Shown here: positions 55,650 through 64,000 of the stretch, one piece after another
How positions within the stretch are numbered: the first letter of the stretch is position 1
How the letters are laid out: each line of letters begins with the position of its first letter
Assembly (NCBI RefSeq): GCF_001653235.2
Contig: NC_035793.1
Location: 1,488,001 to 1,552,000, forward strand
Length of the DNA stretch: 64,000 bases
Direction of reading: 5' to 3'
Origin: Pochonia chlamydosporia 170
Taxonomy: Eukaryota > Ascomycota > Sordariomycetes > Hypocreales > Clavicipitaceae
Made by a program: the position numbers and the translations under genes
Notes under the pieces: generated by a model
What the model saw: only the letters and a program-made list of their open reading frames with translations
Database searches by the model: none
What the model was told of the DNA's origin: nothing

Positions 55650-56715
55650 CTACTCAAGCCCCTCAGCCCTATGCGCCCAAACCTCCCTCTCCAACTCCCA
55701 CAACTTGCCCAACAAACCCGTAACATCGTCTAATCTCTCTCTCTGTACCTGCGTACTCAATCCTCTCCTCTTATCCAACCGACCGTGTCCCCAAAGCGGC
55801 ACAACTTTACCCCCATCAACCTGCACAAGTCTATAATCTATCCCCGCCGCACCTACATAATCTCCAGTTCCAACGGCAAAGAAGCGTATCTCACCAACGG
55901 CATGTCCGCTGTCACGGTCGACCCCCACGGTGGCATAGGAATCCAACTTCAAACTCCGGGGTCCCGTTTCCGCAGGCTACAGTGTGTAAGTTTTGCGTGT
56001 TCAACGATAAGAGTGAGATACGTACCAAGATGGTGCCACTTGGCGCAGGTGTCCCCGGAATGATAACCTGCATCTCCTGAAAAGAAACTTTATCCAGATC
56101 AGGGACCGCGTCGATTTGTTTCTGCAGTAATTGCCGGAACCGTGACGACGCCATTTTCAGAATTGCATCTGGCTTGATTTGTCCGGGCTGCATACATCAG
56201 CCATTGCCAAAGTATAATGTCAAAATGTCAAAACTCACCCTCGCCTCATCCAGAGTGTCGTGTAAATCTCTCGCTGGCAACTCATCCACCCGTTTATGCG
56301 TGTATTGTCCTGCTGTCAAACTTGTGATGGTGCCGCCTGGCCCTCCCCAATTCACTACCTGCCGTAGTATATCGCCTATTCTCTCTGTCTGCGAGGCGCT
56401 ACAGCCCGCAAACACGAGGACACCCAGATCATGGTATAAACTGAGGATGCTTTGCTGTGTTGTTTGCGCGGACAGAGACGGCGAGACACACCCTATAGGG
56501 ACGTCTGGTTGTCGTCGGGGCCGGATGATGGGATATCGTTGGAGGGTTTGGAAAACCTGAAGCGCGGGGGCTAGCCGTGCTTTGGACATTTTATCCCCGA
56601 TAACTAGTTTTTTATGTGAGATTACGAGCGCATGGCCATGTTGTGAGAAATGCTGAGAAATGTATCCGATGTCGTGATATTTGGCGCAGGGATACGAAAA
56701 TTGTGGAGATTTCAT
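55650..56715 (-). CDS. Unrecognised conserved-looking fungal protein
   Basis: Three exons, complement(55650..55976, 56026..56187, 56239..56715), 321 aa in frame. Introns have good signals (GTGAGT...TATGCAG; GTACGT...CACTGTAG). I do not recognise the family. The protein looks globular and alpha/beta: SILSLYHDLGVLVFAGCSA, RQVVNWGGPGGTITSL, RFRQLLQKQIDAVPDLDKV, FQEMQVIIPGTPAPSGTIL, then GEIRFFAVGTGDYVGAAG. The start may be the ATG at 56715 or the internal Met of GDKMSKARL (56590); the region before that Met is less convincing. It is divergent from the ETFRF1-like gene with 230 bp between starts, so co-expression with a mitochondrial factor is possible. Confidence 0.75.
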
Positions 56716-56945
56716 AGCCTTGCATGGTAAACTCCACTGCTCAATATGAGCTTCATTGCTGCATCATCATTGCTTCGAGGACGACATGCGCGGCACGACA
56801 CAATGGCGAGTCCTCCTAATCCCGCGTTGAGAAGCCAGGTAATTGCTATTTATAAAGGTATTTATCTCGCTCGTTTCCTTTAAACGCCTCATGCTGCGTG
56901 TATATGGGGGGGGCGAGTCTGTTCCCTTGCGGATAGTGACAGCGC
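56716..56945. promoter_or_regulatory. Short bidirectional promoter
   Basis: 230 bp between divergent start codons of the unrecognised gene and the LYR-protein gene. Contains a G7 run near 56907. No specific factor site claimed. Confidence 0.45.
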
Positions 56946-57440
56946 ATGACGTCTTTCAACTACGAAACATGCAGTGCATTACTGATACGTATGTTAGAGT
57001 TGCTGTATCTTGGCAGAGAATATCCCCTTGGCTACCAGTACTTCCAGCCGCGTCTACACAAGGCATTCATGTCTCGCGCATCGGAGCGTGATGAGGGCAA
57101 GATCCGGGCTGGAATCGCGCAAGCTGAATACGTTAAAAAAGGTGCGATTTGCTGCCTTATACTATCCCTCGGGGAACTGTTGACTGACTTATTATTGTAC
57201 AGAAATAGAAGCATTGTAAGATATATTCTCCTTTAGCTTGATTTGTCTCACAACTTTCTCTGGCCGTCATACACGAAACCGCCAGTCATTGCGCAACATC
57301 ACATTTCAGTATTTTATTGAAGTTTCTATCTCTGTGTTTCGCCCGTCTCTAAACATACAGCGCGGCTAACTAGCCACTCGTATAGATACTATCTCAAGAG
57401 ATACCGCACACTGAGAAAGCGTTATGATGCTGATGCGTAA
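56946..57440 (+). CDS. LYR-family protein, ETFRF1/LYRM5-like
   Basis: Small mitochondrial LYR protein; the human relative ETFRF1 (LYRM5) regulates electron transfer flavoprotein. Three exons, 56946..57141, 57203..57215 and 57386..57440, 87 aa. The middle exon is only 13 nt. Splicing joins QAEYVKKEIEAL to [17 protein letters not shown], which is the conserved family ending; reading through the second intron instead gives an immediate stop at 57217. The first half has [19 protein letters not shown], a near match to LYRM5 members (LLYLGRDYPLGYDYF from memory). The LYR tripeptide itself reads LIR (13-15). Intron 2 is 170 nt, with branch GCTAAC and acceptor GTATAG. No other start is likely. Confidence 0.88.
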
Positions 57441-57793
57441 ATAGATACATGAGGTGATATAAAAGCATAATAAGAAATCAAAGCCATGTACGTATATATA
57501 GCGAGCCCGTCTAGGACTCTGAATGACATTGAAATATATGTATGAAAAAGTATTCATGATCGGTTTGTTCCAAAAGTGAATTTCAGGCGCTTCGCTGGTC
57601 GAAATGGTCGATAATCCGATACAAAGAAAATAATGAAGACATTGACCGAGGTATTCCAAATGTCCCTGTGCCTAACCCGGCTTACCCACTGCCGATGGAA
57701 GAAAAGAAGAGAATTTGTTACCTGGAAATGGAAACCGGATCTTCACAAAAAAACCACACCACCTGTTCTGCTTCTCGTTACATTCATGCTCGT
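57441..57793. other. Intergenic, convergent 3' ends
   Basis: 353 bp, AT-rich, between the stops of the ETFRF1-like gene and the methyltransferase gene. Nothing else seen. Confidence 0.5.
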
Positions 57794-59650
57794 TTACAAG
57801 TCTTGACTTCGTTTCCTCTTCTTCGCCCACCACGCTCCAACCTCGAGACATTCTCCCCAGCTGGTACCGCTTTCGCTCATCAAGTCGCTCATCATCTTTC
57901 CAAGCCATACATCCCACTCATCTTGGCTTTTGCCACTCTCTTCCCTCAAAATTGGTTCAAGTGCCTGCACTTGTTGAACAACGGTAAGCAGTGCGGTTTT
58001 CCTGAGTGCTGTCTGGCCAGCTGTGAGCGTGCGTTCTGGCTTCTGGTCTTTGGCCCTTGAATCCCCGGTCTGCTTGCCATCTCGAGTGACAACGCCGCCA
58101 ACACCTTCACGTTCCCATCGCACTTCACTCAGCGGGATTGCCAATCGCCTTGACTTGACCTCTGTGACAGTCTCGGATTCTTGCAACAGTATCGGTTGTA
58201 TCAAAGTACAGGGCACTGCACTGAGATCTCGACTCTCCAGTGCCCGTGTCAGCCAGGTGTTGTACTCAACGATGAAATTGTTCAAAGGGGCGGACAGCGG
58301 CGTGTTGGATGACATTACGTATGCGCCGAGGCTCGAAGCCGCCTCTTGCTCGTCCGCATCATCGGCCGTAGTTGCAGACCCAGGCACGTGAGGTCTCAGC
58401 ATGCGAATCAGATGGTCAGACTCCCAAATTTCCAGTGTGCCCCCGGGTCGCAGTAGTCGTAAATATTCGTCAATGAAGTGTTGATTCTGTACGTTGGTAG
58501 TGGCAAGACTCATATCTTTGACCATGACCAAGTCATACTCTTCAGAGGGTATTGGCCAAGGCAATTGGCGCAGGTCATGATTGACAAATTTCCATTTCAT
58601 ATCTCGATCAGGTTTCGTAGTGTCGGCCGCGACGTTCGCGCTTCCCGGCGAAAGAGGAGCAATGTCAATGCCTGTGAAAGAGATGTTGCGGTGTCCCCTT
58701 TCCTTGAAGTATCTATGGCACATCATGCTCCAAAACCCGGAGCCGCACCCAACCTCAAGCACCCGCTGTGGCGGCTTCTTAGTCAAAGACGGTGAGCACA
58801 CTGGAGCTCCGAAGAGCTGGATCAGAAGCAGTGTTCGCAGCGATTGACGATGGAGCTCGGTCAGGTCTGACGGCAAGGGGTAGGGCAGCGATGTGTCGTT
58901 GAGGTATGTCCGTCCATTTCGCTGGACAAAGGGCCTGGACAACAACAGATTGTCGCCCGACGCTTGATTATCCGACGTCATGGTGGTTCGAGCTGAGAGA
59001 GAGGTTGTGCCGCTGGCGGATGAGACCGACTCAGCACTAAGGGCGGGGACGTTCATCTGCCGGTAGTGGTTAGGAGAATGGGCATTAGGAGGCGACATGA
59101 AGTATCCGGCGAAGAGCGCAGGCTGGGAGGAAGAAGCATTGCTTACGTCGACTCCATGCAGCCCATCCGCGGTGTGCCAATGGCGATGTCGGTGCGGTTT
59201 GAGGGAGCTGGATTTGCTGGAAGCACCGACTGTCGATGTTGAAGAAGAGGTGAGGGTAGCAGAAGCAGAAGGGGGATGAAACTGCTGGTGGATTGGAGGG
59301 TCGGCGGCTGATTTGTGCATGTGGTGCCCCGCGGCAGCGGCAGCGGCGGGGCGGTCCGCTACCAGGGACGTCTCGTGAGAGGAGCGACTCGCCTGGCTGC
59401 CACTCGACGTGCGCGAATGGCCCAAGCGACGATGCGGGTTGGAGCTCGTGTTGGGAGCATTTGCCGGCGATGCTGAATTGGAGCGACGAGGTATTTGACC
59501 TGGCGTTGAATGCCTCTGTTGAGTTTTGGGTTGTCGGGGTGTCCGATGCTGCCCAGGTAAGGGCACAGGCGTCATGCCTGCTGCATTGAGGAATGCAACA
59601 TTGAAACTCATGGCTTCCGCCGAGATTGGCTGACCTGCTGGAGTCCTCAT
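57794..59650 (-). CDS. LaeA-like SAM-dependent methyltransferase
   Basis: A 618-aa single-exon protein. The first ~230 residues are low-complexity Ser/Pro/His/Ala (with runs such as AAAAAA and HRHRHWH), probably disordered. The methyltransferase domain follows: NGRTYLNDTSLPYPLPSD and HRQSLRTLLLIQLFGAPV, as in LaeA/UMTA-type proteins, then SAM motif I VLEVGCGSGFW (297-307), FTGIDIAPL, YDLVMVKDMSL and the post-motif LRLLRPGGTLEIWESD. Substrate unknown; LaeA relatives regulate development and secondary metabolism, often with velvet proteins. An internal Met (MSFNVAF, residue 14) is an alternative start. It has more than 4.3 kb of gene-free DNA upstream. Confidence 0.88.
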   Translation of the reverse strand: MRTPAGQPISAEAMSFNVAFLNAAGMTPVPLPGQHRTPRQPKTQQRHSTPGQIPRRSNSASPANAPNTSSNPHRRLGHSRTSSGSQASRSSHETSLVADRPAAAAAAGHHMHKSAADPPIHQQFHPPSASATLTSSSTSTVGASSKSSSLKPHRHRHWHTADGLHGVDVSNASSSQPALFAGYFMSPPNAHSPNHYRQMNVPALSAESVSSASGTTSLSARTTMTSDNQASGDNLLLSRPFVQRNGRTYLNDTSLPYPLPSDLTELHRQSLRTLLLIQLFGAPVCSPSLTKKPPQRVLEVGCGSGFWSMMCHRYFKERGHRNISFTGIDIAPLSPGSANVAADTTKPDRDMKWKFVNHDLRQLPWPIPSEEYDLVMVKDMSLATTNVQNQHFIDEYLRLLRPGGTLEIWESDHLIRMLRPHVPGSATTADDADEQEAASSLGAYVMSSNTPLSAPLNNFIVEYNTWLTRALESRDLSAVPCTLIQPILLQESETVTEVKSRRLAIPLSEVRWEREGVGGVVTRDGKQTGDSRAKDQKPERTLTAGQTALRKTALLTVVQQVQALEPILREESGKSQDEWDVWLGKMMSDLMSESGTSWGECLEVGAWWAKKRKRSQDL

Positions 59651-62600
59651 CAGAAAGCCCTGGAGGGCGACCTAGTGTTTTGATGCAGGGATCTGTTGGA
59701 TCAACTTTTTCCGTCTGGTCTGATCTGGTATGGTCTGGTTTGGTGCCATAAAAAACCTCTCATCACAGGCCAGTTCGAAGAGAGACGAAAATACACACAG
59801 ACCCTCACGCACCAGTCCAAGCGGAACTTTGGTCCGTCCAAGCTGCTTCTCGCCTCACCAAATGCACCACCTTGAGCTCAGACTCGGATAACTTCCTATA
59901 GGTCGAACCAGGAGTTTGAGGGAGATCGAAACTGATGCGTCGATTATTTATTGACGCATGGAGACGTCGATATTTCTGCAGTTTACTGTGTGGTTTCCAA
60001 ATACGTAGTGTATTTCGTCAACCCTGCCTAGAGTTTGTTGGCTGTTGAGTAATAACCTCTACAAACAAGCGAGAGCGGCGGCCCCAATTAACTCAAGCCG
60101 AGGCGAAAAGTTTATGCTGCAGAACGAGCCGATTCAGGGTCGCAGAGTAACCGTGAAACGTGTCGTGATCGGTGAGCACTCGTCGTCGCACAGCCGGGGC
60201 TCTATGTCTTAGTGTCAGACCTAAACCGTGAGAAGATCCATTGTTTCTTGTGGCACAGACAAATAACCCACAGTTTTGTTCAAATAATGCTTGTGTCACT
60301 TGTCCCAGAAGTCCCAGAAGTCTTGTCCGACAACTGACGAGACAAGATGCAGCTGGATGCCGTGCAGAGTGCTGCGTGTCTGTGCTTATGATTTGTTTTT
60401 GCAAGCCGCACCGTTGTCAGATGTTGTGGCCACAGCATGAGATGAAGCTTAGCCAGCTGGCTGCGATAGGAATCTGATATATCAACAAGCCGTGATGCAC
60501 ACGAGTGACGGATGTCCAGCGTGCGGGAGCTAAGGTAGTTATTTCTTTTTTTCCCTCTGCGTCGCGTTATGTAAGTGGTCAGTCTCGTGTGTCGACAGAA
60601 AAGACTTGACAATGCCACAGGCAAGTAGAAGTGTATGGTTACGTTTGGCTGGTTTGGGCGCGACGAGGAATTGCACCCAACACCAACTCAGTTCTCTCGC
60701 TGATACCCTTGACCCTGAATCTGTTATGCGCTTGTCGTTGTCGTTGAAGTCACTGAGCTTCTGGGATGGAAACCGTGGTAGCAGGGATCCTAGGATGCCA
60801 CAGCCTTTTTGGGGGCGTTTGGGTGCTCGAGTGTAACGTAAGATCCGTGCATGCGAGTGTAAGTCTTGGAAACAAGACGGCGTTCAATAGTTGAGGAAGT
60901 GCGAAATATGTGGATTCTAAACCTGCGCAAGGAGTAGAGTCAGGGCAAGCAAGGAAAAAGGATCAGAAATTCAAAATCGAGGTAGTGTGTGTTTCTCGAA
61001 AGAGGAGATGAAAGCGAGACGTGCGAGCAGATTCCGTTTTGAGGCAACCAAGGCCAAGTCAACCAGAACCAGACTGGACCGGAGCAGACTGCTCTGCCAG
61101 TTATTATCTGTACCAATCTCTGGACCGGGGCTGTCAAGGTCTCGGCGGGGGCTTCCCCAGGCTTTGTGTGGGGGATAAAACGTGATAGTCTTGTTGAAGA
61201 TGCAGATATCAGTGGGGCGAATGAGGATCACAAACCAGAGTGGCAGGCGGGTGAGGGCTTGACAGAACGAATGGTGATAAGTGATGCAAGGACGTCAAAC
61301 TCGAGTCTGGTGGTGCAGGTATGCTGCTGATCATGGAACGCTGCGAGTGCAAAGGGCGCGAAGACGAGGTGCAAAGCCGGACGTACATGAATGCAACCTG
61401 ACCAGCACTCGAGAGCAGACATCAAATCTCGTGGTCTTGGACGTCTGGTGGATTGATGGGTGAATGGATGTCTGGGCACAACGCTCTACTTTATGTGGCA
61501 GCCGCTCCTTCCCGGTTGCCAAGTACTTCGATTTTTGCCTTTCCGCGACTCCAGCCGAAAAAATGGAGAGTGACCCTTATTTCCTCATCGTCAAATTCTT
61601 GCATAAGTGGCTGGACTCAACGGCCTTAGGACAGCAGCGAACAGCTCACTGCATGGACGGAGTTTGTCGAATATATCTCGACCATCCGCCCACTGTCCAT
61701 GCAATCAAAACGTGCAGCAGGCCCCCGATAGCAGGGGTCTATTTCATGGTTTCTTTGGTGGGTGTGGAGCTTCGCTTTGCCAATCTGCCACTGATTTGAC
61801 GTGTGGCGCGACCAGCACCAACAAAACACTTCGCACCATTGATGGTTGGTTAGTTCGGTATGGCTTTATTGCTCGTAATGCTATCTTCTCACATTTCAGC
61901 TTCACAGACTCATCGGCCTTCCATATTCGATTCTAGGGGGCTGCTCGCATGGTTCTGATGAGGGACCCCTTTCCCAAGACAGCCCAAGACGCCAACCATT
62001 GGGGAACTGACACACACCAGGAGGACGATGATTTGTCTGCGTGAGAACAGGCCCCCGCGGTCTCGAGTTGATGACCAGATGTCGAAATAGCTACCTAGAC
62101 CAAGCAAACTTTGCCGGCTCCAATGCGAGGACGGGTAGACGCAGCCACATATAGGCGTCTGATGCATAAGTGGATGTAGACCTTTGGTTCGAGTTGCCAA
62201 CCAGTCGCCCAACGTCAACCCACTTGTTACCCTAGTCTCAAACCATTCCAAGCAAATTCCCGTTGGAGGAAAAACGAAGCACCATGGAAGTTTGCCTTTT
62301 CATGCTTGGGAAATCTGTAAGTACCTTGGTGTCCTTCCTCTCTCAAGCGGGCAGAGATTGGTGCTGCTGACAACAGAGCTACTTCGTCCCTAACCCCGCG
62401 ACGCCCCTCGAAGGAGAACACTCAAAACGCCCATGACAGCTTGGTCTAGATTTTGCTGTGAAGCAGCGGTTCTCCCAAAAACAAACAAACAAATCAAAAC
62501 AATGATAGCTAAGCATAATTTCCTCCCGGCCAGGTTACAGCAGCGCACCACATAATACGATATTACACAAACTCGATATGTCTGGAGAATCAAGGTTCAC

Positions 62601-64000
62601 ACAGGTATTCGCCAACCGAAACTGCTCTTGATCTCCCCCATGTCTTAAAAGCTAAAGCAATAAACTAGACCCCCAGCACATGGCGCTAACTTCTCCTGCT
62701 TTGACCCTAAAACGTTCGTGAAGGCAGATTTCAACGACTGGCGAATATCAGCCTTGAACAAATAGTCCAGATAGCGCCAAGAGCAAACTCAATCGAATTA
62801 TGTCTCGACTGGACCCGCCAGGCTTCGCCTGTAATGTAAGACGCCGCCACTAACCAAGCCCATCGCTCCGTCAGCTTGCTCCATCAGCTTGCATCCATGA
62901 TGGGTTGTAGAATATGGGGCTGTTACTTGACCAGACAAAGAAGGTGCATAACGCTCCGCTGCCTGTTCTGTACGAAAACAGTCAGAGTGCATGGACAAGG
63001 CTGGGGCCGCTGTTCGTCACTTTGGCACCGGTGTTGTGAATAGTGCTCCGGGGTGAAATTCACATGTTCGTTGGTCATTCCTGGTTCAATGTGGCCAATC
63101 CCCAGCCGTCCTCTCCTTCGGGCAGTTGACGGCAACGCTGAAGCTTTCAACGTAAGCTTCCCAAACCTTTAGTAAATCCACCGCTAGGACATCGATTTCA
63201 TGCTGTCGCTGGAGCTTGCTTCCATGACAATGCTGCCACTTCCAGATGACGGGGCCTGGATGAAATTCAACTCTCAATGTTGTACCATGTAGCTTTCCAC
63301 TTCCGGAGCCGGACACAGAAGCAGGGATGCCCACCAGTGGTCAAAGCCAGCTGCTCTGAACGTCATATACTTTCTATATTTTTGTCTTTTGCAAGTTGTA
63401 AAGGGACATCTGACGGTACTCAACTACTCAATAATGGCTAAATCTGCTCCTATCACAATCCAAAATTGCATCTGGTATCAGTAGTTCACTTGCAAACTTG
63501 CAAGTGTCTTCATCCTCCAGTCCTGAGTCGCTGCGCACGTGACCTAAGTAAAGTCGACGCACGGCCCCTTGCACAAGTGAGGATGCACGTGACCAAACCA
63601 ACGCCTGCTTCAACGCAGATTGTCGCTAGCACCATCCAGCATCAACGGGAACGAACGACGATCTTGTGTTATCGCTTCGATATCGGCCACTATTATTCTG
63701 CCAAAGTATCTGTTGGTTTTTTCAGTGATTATAACACGTCATCTCACCCAATCGTTATTGTATGTGCTTTATCGTTCCGCCTTGTAGGGATTCACCGAGC
63801 TGCTAGATCCCAAAACCTGACTTCATGTCAAGACTTCAAGGGCAAGCCGAGCTGACCGTTTCTCTCCCTTGGCCACAGCATATCCCCAAACGGAGCGACC
63901 CCCTGAGCTGCCAACTGGCGTGGGCTTGTCACGACACATCGCATTCAGCGATCCGACATTACCATTCCTCAACTATCTCGATCTCACCGACCTAAGCATC
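59651..64000. other. Gene-free 4.35 kb to the window end
   Basis: Holds the methyltransferase promoter, with CTGGTCT-type repeats near 59716-59741. ORFs reach 129 codons (63466-63855) without recognisable motif. The last ~100 bases (pyrimidine-rich, AC-rich) resemble a 5' leader, so another plus-strand gene may start just past the window; this is a guess. Confidence 0.45.

Noticed and set aside
57217..57219. Premature stop in the LYR gene
   Set aside because: The TAA overlaps a GTAAG donor; splicing to 57386 restores the conserved ending, so it is not a nonsense mutation.
59890..59915. GGTCGAACC-like T-loop suggestion of a tRNA
   Set aside because: No acceptor stem, D-arm or anticodon arm could be built around it on either strand.

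Overview
The window is nuclear DNA of a filamentous ascomycete (Pezizomycotina). The evidence is the many short introns (about 45-145 bp, GTAAGT/GTATGT-like donors, CTAAC/CTGAC branch points, TAG/CAG acceptors) and gene families typical of this group: a HET-domain protein, a Zn2Cys6 regulator with fungal_trans domain, a secreted tyrosinase, a GH28 pectinase, AcrB and a LaeA-like methyltransferase. Gene content and recurrent TACCTAGGTA palindromes suggest Sordariomycetes, perhaps Hypocreales. That placement is inference.

Layout. (1) 0-18 kb is a dense, mostly housekeeping block: the 3' part of a Vps66/Loa1-like acyltransferase, mitochondrial dihydroxy-acid dehydratase (ILV3), mitochondrial ClpP divergent from a conserved mitochondrial-type protein, a stand-alone thioesterase, a DUF89/ARMT1-type damage-control phosphatase, a secreted Ser/Thr/Pro-rich protein, a presequence-less Mn superoxide dismutase, one unrecognised protein and a T5orf172 (DUF1766) protein. 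(2) 18.6-40.1 kb is an accessory block: amidohydrolase, tyrosinase, a short-chain dehydrogenase homologue lacking the catalytic Tyr/Lys, a large HET protein with Cdc37-like N-terminal repeats, a Zn2Cys6 factor convergent with an MFS sugar transporter, a gene-free 5.2 kb, and a GH28 enzyme. No polyketide or peptide synthase is present, so this is not an evident secondary-metabolite cluster; the regulator, transporter and pectinase suggest carbon uptake. (3) 43.5-59.7 kb returns to conserved cell biology: FHIP (endosome-dynein adaptor), AcrB (ubiquitin network), an unrecognised gene divergent from a small LYR protein (ETFRF1-like), and a LaeA-like methyltransferase. (4) 59.7-64 kb shows no supportable gene.

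Gene models were spliced by hand. Every multi-exon model reported with confidence above 0.6 closes in frame over all its exons. Three genes depend on very small exons that a plain ORF scan misses: 19 nt in clpP, 13 nt in the ETFRF1-like gene, and a 9-nt first coding exon in FHIP. No rRNA, tRNA, CRISPR array or intact transposon was seen.
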